Shown here: piece after piece, positions 1-5,312 of the stretch
How positions within the stretch are numbered: the stretch's first letter is position 1
Layout: every line of letters begins with the position of its first letter
Assembly: GCA_030638845.1 (NCBI GenBank)
Contig: DAOWDW010000087.1
Span: 1 to 5,798 of the forward strand
From: Candidatus Peregrinibacteria bacterium
GTDB taxonomy: Bacteria; Patescibacteriota; Gracilibacteria; Peribacterales; Peribacteraceae
Length of the DNA stretch: 5,798 nucleotides
Direction of reading: 5' to 3'
The notes under the pieces: generated by a model
Told to the model about the DNA's origin: nothing
Database searches by the model: none
What the model saw: only the letters and a program-made list of their open reading frames with translations
Program-made: the position numbers and the translations under genes

Positions 1-77
1 GCAATCCTATTTCTGTATTAAAAAATACAGATCTACTTGGAGCAGTTGTAGATATAGATCCTATTGAATGCATTTAA
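1..77 (+). CDS. C-terminal end of an unidentified protein (partial)
   Basis: Only the last 24 codons are in the window. The frame starting at base 3 is open until TAA at 75-77 and ends in LLGAVVDIDPIECI. The other two plus frames stop at 19-21 and at 65-67, and this one has the most protein-like composition. The tail is too short to assign a family. The gene lies 45 bp upstream of the next plus-strand gene, so the two could share a transcript, although a TATAAT box lies between them. Confidence 0.5.
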   Translation, partial: NPISVLKNTDLLGAVVDIDPIECI

Positions 78-102
78 TTGATGTAATTGATCTATTTATA
101 AT
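73..102 (+). promoter_or_regulatory. Possible promoter of the bactofilin-like gene
   Basis: A perfect TATAAT lies at 97-102, 20 bp before the ATG at 123. The best -35 candidate at 18-bp spacing is TTTAAT (73-78), which is weak. Transcription would start near 109 and leave a leader of about 14 nt. No Shine-Dalgarno sequence is visible before the ATG. The whole stretch is AT-rich, so a TATAAT match could be chance. Confidence 0.3.
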
Positions 103-122
103 AATATTATAAACTTTTCGTT

Positions 123-1298
123 ATGAAAAACTTTCTTACGCTATCAATTCTTTTATTTATTCCTTTTGGCGTTAGCGCAGCTACAATTCGAGCTGGAGAT
201 GAGCTACTTGTAACTATGCCAATACAAGACGACCTATATGTCGCAGGAGGTACTGTAGGAGTAGAAAAAAATATTTCAGGAGACTTGCACGTTGCAGGTG
301 GAGACATATTTATTTCTGGTGATGTTTCTGAAGATGTAATAATTGTTGGTGGAGACGTTGGTTTACAAGGAAACATAGGAGATGACCTAAGAATAGCTGG
401 AGGAAATATTTCTTTATCTGGAAGTGTTGATGAAGATGCAATTCTCGCTGGTAGAAAAATAATTATTTTTAATAGTGCTGTTATAATGGGTGATGCACGA
501 ATTTTTGGAGGTGACATAATGATAGATGGAACTATAGGAAAGGATTTGTATATTCGTGGTGGTAATATTCGTATTAACGGAGTTATAGAAGGAAATGTAG
601 ATATTCAATCTGAATCTTTAGTGTTAAATGCAACTATCGGTGGAGATGCGAAAGTATCTGCAAAGAATTTATCTATAGTAGATACTACACAAATTGTTGG
701 GAATTTAAATTACTGGAATCCTAATGGAGAATTAGTTCATGAAGCGCAAGTTGGAGGAAAAACAGTTTTCGATTTAAGCTTAGCTATAAAACAAATGCCA
801 AAATTTAAAAATGCTATTCCTGCATTCTTTATAGGTGTATTTAGTTATTCATTGTTAGCATCTGCATTTATTATTCTACTAGCAATATTGTTTACAAAAA
901 CTTATTTCTTAGATTCTGCAAAAAGACTAAATAAGGCAACAGGCATGAGTATTTGGTATGGATTCTTGTATGTAGTAGTAACCCCAGTTCTTGCATTTGT
1001 ATTCTTTATGACTCTAATAGGCATACCTATTGGTCTTCTACTAATAATTGCATATTTGATTTCTTTCTTTTTAGTAAAAGCAATGACATCTATTGTTTTT
1101 GCTCGGCTTATAGAAATTAAACTAAAGAAAAAATGGGGTAATGCAAAATTATTCTTTGTAAGTTTTGCAATTTTATTTGTATGGAAGATTATTGTATTTA
1201 TTCCAATAGCAGGAACAATTGTATCTGCTATAGCTCTTCTTGCAGGATTTGGTGCGCTCTCACATACGGAATGGGAGAAATGGAAGAAGGTTAGATAA
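123..1298 (+). CDS. Exported bactofilin-like beta-helix protein with C-terminal membrane domain
   Basis: A protein of 391 residues. Residues 1-19 look like a signal peptide: MKN, a hydrophobic core, then cleavage after VSA. Residues 36-181 hold nine copies of a 17-residue repeat with the pattern (D/E/G)-D-x-x-(I/V)-x-G-G, starting near 36, 53, 70, 87, 104, 123, 140, 157 and 174. Only the step from 104 to 123 is irregular, at 19. This is the rung pattern of the polymer-forming cytoskeletal (bactofilin, DUF583) beta-helix. Residues 233-258, 278-325 and 343-380 are strongly hydrophobic and form about four or five membrane helices. The protein ends in a charged tail, WEKWKKVR. Classical bactofilins are cytoplasmic filament formers. 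Here the signal peptide suggests a beta-helix outside the membrane, held by the C-terminal bundle, perhaps as an envelope scaffold; that role is inference. The start is the first ATG and fits the signal peptide. Confidence 0.8.
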   Translation: MKNFLTLSILLFIPFGVSAATIRAGDELLVTMPIQDDLYVAGGTVGVEKNISGDLHVAGGDIFISGDVSEDVIIVGGDVGLQGNIGDDLRIAGGNISLSGSVDEDAILAGRKIIIFNSAVIMGDARIFGGDIMIDGTIGKDLYIRGGNIRINGVIEGNVDIQSESLVLNATIGGDAKVSAKNLSIVDTTQIVGNLNYWNPNGELVHEAQVGGKTVFDLSLAIKQMPKFKNAIPAFFIGVFSYSLLASAFIILLAILFTKTYFLDSAKRLNKATGMSIWYGFLYVVVTPVLAFVFFMTLIGIPIGLLLIIAYLISFFLVKAMTSIVFARLIEIKLKKKWGNAKLFFVSFAILFVWKIIVFIPIAGTIVSAIALLAGFGALSHTEWEKWKKVR

Positions 1299-1299
1299 G

Positions 1300-1752
1300 C
1301 TATTTAGACAAACAATTAAGGGCAATTCCAGCTGCAACAGAAACATTTAACGAACTTTTTTTGCCTAGCATTGGTATATAAATAATATCATCAGACTCCT
1401 CTAGCATTTCCTTGGGGACTCCAAGTATTTCATTTCCAAGGATTAAGCAAACTTTATCTGAAACTTTATAATTATTTATATTTGTTGATTCATTATTTAT
1501 TTCTAAAGATACTATTTTATATCCCTCTTTTTTAAGATCTTTGATTTTTTTTATTGGATCTTCAACTTTTTCCCATGGTATCCACTCCTCTGCGCCTATT
1601 GCTGTTTTGCTTATTTCTCTTCTAGGAGGAATTCCTGTATAACCACTAAAAATAATTTTCTCTACTCCAAAGCAATCTGAAGATCTGAAAAAAGAACCAA
1701 CATTCAACAAAGATCTTATATTATGAGCTAATAGGATTATTTTTCTATTCAT
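1300..1752 (-). CDS. TrmH/SpoU-family RNA 2'-O-methyltransferase (SPOUT)
   Basis: A protein of 150 residues, read from the ATG at 1752. All three SpoU motifs are visible. Motif 1 is HNIRSLLNVGSFFRSSDCFG at residues 10-29, with the conserved Asn and the FR arginine. Motif 2 is LILGNEILGVP at 103-113. Motif 3 is IPMLGKKSSLNVSVAAGIAL at 126-145. Motifs 2 and 3 form the trefoil knot that binds S-adenosylmethionine. The family methylates the ribose 2'-OH of tRNA or rRNA; the target nucleoside cannot be read from the sequence. At this length the protein is a bare catalytic domain without the N-terminal substrate-binding domain of larger RlmB-type enzymes. The ORF can be extended to 1806, but this start forms an ATGA overlap with the upstream stop and sits just before the conserved domain, so coupled translation is likely. 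It is the last gene of the pyrH operon. Confidence 0.88.
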   Translation of the reverse strand: MNRKIILLAHNIRSLLNVGSFFRSSDCFGVEKIIFSGYTGIPPRREISKTAIGAEEWIPWEKVEDPIKKIKDLKKEGYKIVSLEINNESTNINNYKVSDKVCLILGNEILGVPKEMLEESDDIIYIPMLGKKSSLNVSVAAGIALNCLSK

Positions 1753-2981
1753 GCGAAAGAGTACAAAGTACTTGAATGTGGATTTGCAAAAACAGTTAAA
1801 GCACAAGAGTTAATTACCTCATCTTTTGTAACATTGGAAAGTACGTAACATATCCCAGTTTTACCTCCTCCAATTGCCATTGCGCCTGTATCTGGTTGAT
1901 TAATTCTTAGCAACATAAATCCGTTTATTGGATTATTAATACATTTCTCTGCTATTTTTGAATCCGAATTCCAAATAAATACGTTTTCACCCTCTCTAAT
2001 ATATGCAATTTCTTTATTTGGATTAAACAGTGAAAAATCAGTTAATAATTCTTCTGGCTTTTTATTATCTGGAGATAAATATTTAAGTTGTTTAAGTGAC
2101 AGATTTGGAATATTTCTTCTTACTGCAGTCTCTACTGTTCTTTCTTCATTATTTGTAATAATAGTATCGATGAATATCTCTATATTTCTAGATGGTGCTG
2201 GTTCTACCTTTATAGCTTGTAGCTTATAGCTTATAGCTTGTAGGGAAGATAAATCTTGTTTTCGTTCAATCCAACGTTTTAGAGAAATAAAGTAAGGATC
2301 TCCATCTAAAGTCCTTTCGGGATGTGGCATAAGAGCAACTACGTTTCCAGCTGGATTACATATTCCTGCAACTGCATAAACAGATCCATTTGGAGTAACT
2401 ATTGGGTCCTGCGATACTTCTCCTTTCTCATTACAATATTTAAAAGCTAATTGATTGTTATCTTCTAGTTCTTTAAGAAGATCTTTGTCTTTGGTTGTAA
2501 AACGACCTTCACCATGAGCAATTGGCATATGTATGGGCTTACTCCAATTTGATGTAGCACATCTATCCGCAGGACAAACAGGTTTTACCCATACCCATTC
2601 ATTTAAAAAACCTACAGACTCATTTTTTACAATATTTTGGGCAAGACACATTTTAAGACCATTCCCTAGAGGAATTAATCCACTTTCAACAACAATTTGA
2701 GCACCATTACAATTGCCTATTACAACTTTCCCCTCTTCTGCCTGTCTTCCTATTTCATCTAATAAGCTATCTCTTCCTGCTATCATTCCTGCTCTTCCTC
2801 TGTCTTCATAACTAAATCCTCCTGGAATAAAAAACCCGTCGACATCCTTAATTTTAGAACGATCATCATTCCATCTAAAAAATAATGGTTTTATTCCTAC
2901 TCTTTTTAAACTTCTAATAGATTCTACTTCGCAGTTGTTTCCAGGAAATGAGGGTATGGCGATAATAATATCTTTTTGCAT
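1749..2981 (-). CDS. purQ: PurQ-like glutamine amidotransferase with novel C-terminal extension
   Basis: A protein of 410 residues. Residues 1 to about 240 are a class I glutamine amidotransferase of the PurQ type, the glutaminase subunit of phosphoribosylformylglycinamidine synthase. It hydrolyses glutamine and passes ammonia to PurL in de novo purine synthesis. Signatures are PGGFSYEDRGRAG (53-65), the nucleophile Cys91 in GNCNGAQ, AHGEGRF (155-161), TPNGSVYAVAGICN (196-209), and the His220/Glu222 pair in MPHPER. PurQ proteins usually have about 220-290 residues. Residues 259-410 are extra and belong to no family I recognise. Their start, IEIFIDTIITNNEERTVETA, is faintly PurS-like. The two parts are joined by a linker encoded by heptamer repeats (residues 247-257). 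Neither purL nor purS lies in the window. The ATG at 2981 has AGGA (2992-2989) 7 nt upstream. The gene follows frr by 40 bp and overlaps the methyltransferase gene by 4 bp. The PurQ domain is certain; the function of the fusion is not. Confidence 0.85.
   Translation of the reverse strand: MQKDIIIAIPSFPGNNCEVESIRSLKRVGIKPLFFRWNDDRSKIKDVDGFFIPGGFSYEDRGRAGMIAGRDSLLDEIGRQAEEGKVVIGNCNGAQIVVESGLIPLGNGLKMCLAQNIVKNESVGFLNEWVWVKPVCPADRCATSNWSKPIHMPIAHGEGRFTTKDKDLLKELEDNNQLAFKYCNEKGEVSQDPIVTPNGSVYAVAGICNPAGNVVALMPHPERTLDGDPYFISLKRWIERKQDLSSLQAISYKLQAIKVEPAPSRNIEIFIDTIITNNEERTVETAVRRNIPNLSLKQLKYLSPDNKKPEELLTDFSLFNPNKEIAYIREGENVFIWNSDSKIAEKCINNPINGFMLLRINQPDTGAMAIGGGKTGICYVLSNVTKDEVINSCALTVFANPHSSTLYSFA
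2213..2244. repeat. In-frame tandem heptamer repeat (CTAYAAG family) inside the purQ-like gene
   Basis: Four consecutive 7-bp units read TAGCTTG, TAGCTTA, TAGCTTA, TAGCTTG on the plus strand (2213-2240), followed by TAGG. On the coding strand the unit is CTAYAAG. Because 21 bp are seven codons, the array is translated without stops as the peptide LQAISYKLQAI. The same heptamer occurs, in the opposite orientation, in the gap between this gene and frr. Confidence 0.85.
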
Positions 2982-2990
2982 GCTTTTATC

Positions 2991-3021
2991 CTACAAGCTA
3001 CAGGCTACTTCCTACAAGCTA
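2991..3021. repeat. Intergenic tandem heptamer repeat (CTACAAG family)
   Basis: Plus-strand units are CTACAAG (2991-2997), CTACAGG (2998-3004), CTACTTC (3005-3011), CTACAAG (3012-3018), then CTA. The array fills most of the 40-bp gap between frr and the purQ-like gene. Its edge supplies the TAGGA used as ribosome binding site for the purQ-like start on the minus strand. Confidence 0.8.
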
Positions 3022-3564
3022 TTAAACAGTCATTACTTCTTCTTCCTTCTTTTTCTTGGCTTCATCAATTGTATCATTTGTAGATTTTACGGATTTATCT
3101 AGCTCATCTTGTAATGTATATCTAACATCTTCGTCTTTTTCTTCTTTTATATTATCCAAAATATCTTGTCTCTGCTGCCTTACAGAAATTCTTGCCTCCT
3201 CTGCTAGCTGATGAACTACTTTCACTAATTCTATTCTTCTTTCTTCTGTCATAGGTGGAAGATTTACTCTAATTACACTTCCGTCATTAACAGGATTTGT
3301 ACCAAGATTTAATGTGCCAAGAGCTGCTTCTACCTGACTTAATATTCCATTATCCCACGGTTGCACAACTATTGTTTTTGCGTCTTGAATAGATATTCCT
3401 GCAACTGCGCTTAGTTCTTGTTTTTGTCCATATGCATCTACTAATACATGCTCAACAATTGCTGCATTTGCTCTTCCTGTTTGTAATTTTGAGTATTCTT
3501 TATGTAAATATTCGAGAATTTTTCCTGCTTCTGTGTTAAATAATTGAATTTTTGGATCTGACAT
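3022..3564 (-). CDS. frr: Ribosome recycling factor
   Basis: A protein of 180 residues, close to the usual 185. With EF-G, RRF splits the post-termination ribosome so that its subunits can be reused; it acts in the cytoplasm. Family signatures are LQTGRANAAIVEHVLVDAYG (27-46), the region around IVVQPWD (65-71), and LPPMTEERRIELVKVV (102-117), followed by AEEARISVRQQRQD (121-134). The usual RNVRRD segment reads RQQRQD here, a mild divergence. The C-terminal helix is very rich in Lys and Glu. The gene is 32 bp downstream of pyrH, the classical pyrH-frr pair. No Shine-Dalgarno sequence precedes the ATG; the upstream gap is filled by TAAATG heptamers. The start matches the usual N-terminus of the family. 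Confidence 0.96.
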   Translation of the reverse strand: MSDPKIQLFNTEAGKILEYLHKEYSKLQTGRANAAIVEHVLVDAYGQKQELSAVAGISIQDAKTIVVQPWDNGILSQVEAALGTLNLGTNPVNDGSVIRVNLPPMTEERRIELVKVVHQLAEEARISVRQQRQDILDNIKEEKDEDVRYTLQDELDKSVKSTNDTIDEAKKKKEEEVMTV

Positions 3565-3570
3565 GAATAT

Positions 3571-3591
3571 GTAAATGTTAAATGATAAATG
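3571..3591. repeat. Tandem heptamer repeat (NTAAATG) between pyrH and frr
   Basis: Three exact 7-bp units on the plus strand read GTAAATG (3571-3577), TTAAATG (3578-3584) and ATAAATG (3585-3591), varying only in the first base. On the transcribed strand this is CATTTAN repeated. It takes up 21 of the 32 bp between the pyrH stop and the frr start, where a ribosome binding site would be expected. Confidence 0.7.
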
Positions 3592-3596
3592 GAAAA

Positions 3597-4304
3597 TTAA
3601 CTATGAATATTTGTGCCTATCTTTTTCCCATTAAGTAATGAAGATAGATTTCCTTTTTCTCCAAAGTTAAATACACATATTGGCATGTTATTTTCCATAC
3701 AAAGACTAAATGCGGCTTGGTCCATAACTTTTAATTGCGCAACAATTGCATCTTTATATTTCAATTCATCCAAAAATTTTGCATCTGGATTTGTTTTTGG
3801 ATCACTATCATAAACTCCTTTAACATTCGTAGCTTTTAATACAATGTCACATTGTAGCTCTGTTGCTCTAAGTGCTGCTGCACTATCTGTAGTAAAGTAA
3901 GGGTTTCCTGTTCCTCCTGCACAAATTACCACTCTTCCCTTTTCTAAGTGCCTTAATGCACGCCTTCTTAAATATGGCTCTGCTAGTTGTGGAATGTCTA
4001 TCGCAGAACATACCCTTGTATCTACTCCAATAGATTCCAATGTGGATTGGAGTGCAACACTATTCATAATAGTTGCTAGCATTCCAATATAGTCACTAGA
4101 TGTTCTTTCTATACCACTTTCCTCATTGTCTCTAAACCTCCAAATGTTTCCACCTCCTACAACAACCGCAACTTGAATCCCTTTTTTTGTTGCATCTTTT
4201 ATTTCTCTTGCTATTTCTATTACTGCTGAATGATCCAGACCACTCTCTTGTGATCCACAGAGAGCTTCTCCCGATAATTTAAGTAATATTCGTTTATACT
4301 TCAT
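3597..4304 (-). CDS. pyrH: Uridylate kinase (UMP kinase)
   Basis: A protein of 235 residues, full length for the family. It phosphorylates UMP to UDP with ATP, a step of pyrimidine nucleotide supply. The bacterial enzyme is a hexamer of the amino acid kinase fold, unrelated to eukaryotic UMP/CMP kinases. Motifs are KLSGEAL (9-15), VVVGGGNIWR (47-56), DYIGMLATIMN (71-81), the GGTGNPYFTTDSAAALRA region (130-147), KATNVKGVYDSDP (157-169) and MDQAAFSLC (194-202). It is the first gene of the operon pyrH-frr-purQ-like-methyltransferase. The rpsB and tsf genes that often precede it in bacteria are not upstream here; the neighbour is an unrecognised gene. A strong promoter ends 8 bp before the ATG, and no ribosome binding site is visible. 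Confidence 0.97.
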   Translation of the reverse strand: MKYKRILLKLSGEALCGSQESGLDHSAVIEIAREIKDATKKGIQVAVVVGGGNIWRFRDNEESGIERTSSDYIGMLATIMNSVALQSTLESIGVDTRVCSAIDIPQLAEPYLRRRALRHLEKGRVVICAGGTGNPYFTTDSAAALRATELQCDIVLKATNVKGVYDSDPKTNPDAKFLDELKYKDAIVAQLKVMDQAAFSLCMENNMPICVFNFGEKGNLSSLLNGKKIGTNIHS

Positions 4305-4312
4305 TGGTTCAT

Positions 4313-4341
4313 ATAATACTAATATTTATGCATATTGCCAA
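4313..4341 (-). promoter_or_regulatory. Promoter of the pyrH operon
   Basis: On the minus strand there is TTGGCA (4341-4336), a 17-bp spacer, then TATTAT (4318-4313). Each box matches the sigma-70 consensus at five of six bases, with optimal spacing. Only 8 bp separate the -10 box from the pyrH ATG at 4304. Transcription would therefore start at or within a few bases of the start codon, giving a leaderless or nearly leaderless mRNA. Confidence 0.65.
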
Positions 4342-4413
4342 GAGCGGTTATTTAATATTAGTCTATATTATTTATATGTTGCACTTAAAAGTTGAAACCG
4401 TCATGTTTAGATT

Positions 4414-4432
4414 TGTGTTACATTGTAACACA
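4414..4432. promoter_or_regulatory. Palindrome 1, operator-like
   Basis: A perfect inverted repeat with core GTGTTACA-T-TGTAACAC (4415-4431), extended by one T/A pair to 19 bp and centred on 4423. It shares 14 of 17 core bases with palindrome 2. The odd-length centre and the spacing fit a binding site for a dimeric repressor. It lies 72 bp upstream of the pyrH -35 box. No regulator gene is visible in the window. Confidence 0.6.
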
Positions 4433-4441
4433 GGGGAAATA

Positions 4442-4466
4442 TTTTGTATTACAATGTAATACAAAA
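4442..4466. promoter_or_regulatory. Palindrome 2, operator-like
   Basis: A perfect inverted repeat of 12-bp arms, TTTTGTATTACA and TGTAATACAAAA, around a single A at 4454. It is 25 bp long and centred 31 bp (about three helical turns) from palindrome 1. As RNA it could form an AT-rich hairpin, but no uridine run follows on either strand, so it is not a good intrinsic terminator. Confidence 0.65.
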
Positions 4467-4561
4467 CTAGCAGAAGAGATGTTTTGGCTGTATTACGCGA
4501 TAACAAACTTATCGATCAATTATACATGGTACTCCCTATAGAAACTTATTAGGAACTAATA

Positions 4562-5143
4562 TTAAATATAAGGAAAATTCAACATTCCATTTATAGAATC
4601 ATTCATTCCTTTATCATTTTTATAGTAAAAACCAAAACATCTAGGTATTCCAACTTTTTCACAATCTGTTAAAACTATAATTATGCTATCTCTGTATTTT
4701 TTTAAAATGGGACGCAAGGTCATAATTTTCATTGCACCTAGTATATGAAATGTTCTTTCAAATTCTTCATGTGATGAAAAAGCTACAATTGTTCTACGCA
4801 TTGGTTTATTGTGCATAAATCCAGATATTAACGCCCAAGTTTGTATTTGTGGATCCAAAGTGACAAGTGCATCTTTTTCTTTAATATTTCTCCTTCTTTT
4901 ACTACCTATTAATCCATCATCAGAATGAATTTGAATTTCTTCTAAATCAATTGGCTTCTTTTGCTCATCTGCTATTACTAATATTGCATCTCTAAATTCA
5001 TCAATCCATTCATCAAAGAATGGATTATATTTATCTATACTATTTTCTATATCATCATTAGGCTCTTGTGATTCGAAATATCTCAACAAACCAGTTTCAG
5101 CTGGTCTCAACAGTCCAATATTACATGGGGAGTTTTCAGGCAC
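4562..5143 (-). CDS. Unrecognised protein, 193 residues
   Basis: I do not recognise this protein. It reads from GTG at 5143 to a stop at 4562; no in-frame ATG occurs before residue 110, and a TAA lies five codons upstream of the GTG, so the start is GTG or a nearby non-ATG codon. No good ribosome binding site is seen. The N-terminal third is acidic (ESQEPNDDIENSIDKYNPFF, 24-43). A basic patch KRRRNIKEK lies at 82-90. The C-terminal half has alternating hydrophobic and polar segments, such as RRTIVAFSS (116-124) and DSIIIVLTDCEKVGIPRCFG (152-171), typical of a soluble alpha/beta fold. There is no signal peptide or membrane helix. It stands alone between a broken restriction endonuclease and the pyrH operon. 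Length and composition support a real gene. Confidence 0.65.
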   Translation of the reverse strand: MPENSPCNIGLLRPAETGLLRYFESQEPNDDIENSIDKYNPFFDEWIDEFRDAILVIADEQKKPIDLEEIQIHSDDGLIGSKRRRNIKEKDALVTLDPQIQTWALISGFMHNKPMRRTIVAFSSHEEFERTFHILGAMKIMTLRPILKKYRDSIIIVLTDCEKVGIPRCFGFYYKNDKGMNDSINGMLNFPYI

Positions 5144-5162
5144 AGGAGAAGCATTTTACTCG

Positions 5163-5177
5163 TTTGATGGAATAAAT
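5163..5177. repeat. Direct repeat, copy 1
   Basis: The sequence TTTGATGGAATAAAT matches 5213-5227 at 14 of 15 bases, exactly 50 bp away. It lies 20 bp upstream of the GTG start of the unrecognised gene. Confidence 0.6.
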
Positions 5178-5212
5178 CAAAAAATATTTTTCAATACTCA
5201 ATTTTTGTTCGA

Positions 5213-5227
5213 TTTGACGGAATAAAT
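5213..5227. repeat. Direct repeat, copy 2
   Basis: The sequence TTTGACGGAATAAAT is the partner of the copy at 5163-5177. Both are preceded by TCG or TCGA. Two copies are too few and too short for a CRISPR array. A pair of binding sites or a small duplication is more likely. Confidence 0.6.
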
Positions 5228-5251
5228 ATTGATTATCAGACACACGCTTTT

Positions 5252-5279
5252 AATATAACCCCGCCCAAACCCTTATCAA
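5252..5279 (-). promoter_or_regulatory. Possible promoter for the unrecognised gene
   Basis: On the minus strand TTGATA (5279-5274) and TATATT (5257-5252) are separated by 16 bp, and each matches the sigma-70 consensus at five of six bases. The -35 box sits in the loop side of the CCCTTA/TAAGGG inverted repeat. The transcript would have a leader of about 100 nt that includes both direct repeats. Confidence 0.35.
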
Positions 5280-5312
5280 ATTAAGGGGTGAATACCCGGA
5301 GCCCAAAACTCC

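Larger units (their letters stand above)
4342..4561. other. Gene-free stretch with paired palindromes and a possible ORF relic
   Basis: These 220 bp between the pyrH promoter and the end of the unrecognised gene hold two palindromes (listed separately), a further GTATTAC half-site at 4490-4496, and a small inverted repeat CGATAA/TTATCG around CAAAC. On the plus strand one frame is open from ATG 4328 to TAA 4457-4459 and then again to TAG 4550-4552. The second part reads like protein, but no intact gene can be supported. Confidence 0.5.
5144..5312. other. Upstream region with direct repeats and GC-rich hairpins
   Basis: This 169-bp gap lies between the endonuclease remnant and the unrecognised gene. 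It contains a 15-bp direct repeat, a possible minus-strand promoter, and a 54-bp stretch (5259-5312) much richer in G and C than its surroundings. That stretch has three small inverted repeats: CCCTTA/TAAGGG (5270-5275 with 5282-5287), GGGT/ACCC (5286-5289 with 5294-5297) and GGAG/CTCC (5298-5301 with 5309-5312). I see no gene or tRNA in it. Confidence 0.5.

Noticed and set aside
75..92. Tandem 9-mer TAATTGATG/TAATTGATC after the first partial gene
   Set aside because: Two copies of a simple AT-rich 9-mer are expected by chance in such sequence, and the first includes the stop codon of the upstream gene.
107..608. Minus-strand open frames of 136 and 64 codons
   Set aside because: They lie inside the beta-helix repeats of the plus-strand gene. 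Their Ser/Thr/Pro/Ile-rich or Asn/Thr/Tyr-rich composition is the reverse image of the Gly/Asp repeats.
1300..1806. Longer methyltransferase start at 1806
   Set aside because: The extra 18 residues are Cys/Phe-rich and overlap the end of the purQ-like gene by 58 bp. The ATG at 1752 gives an ATGA overlap and the usual N-terminus.
3613..3813. Plus-strand open frame of 66 codons
   Set aside because: It is antisense to the well-conserved 3' part of pyrH and has no family features.
4414..4466. Palindromes as intrinsic terminators of the unrecognised gene
   Set aside because: The stems are AT-rich with tight centres, and neither is followed by a run of T on the minus strand. The paired, phased arrangement fits binding sites better.
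5163..5227. Minimal CRISPR array
   Set aside because: There are only two 15-bp copies, no typical repeat length, no further units and no cas gene.
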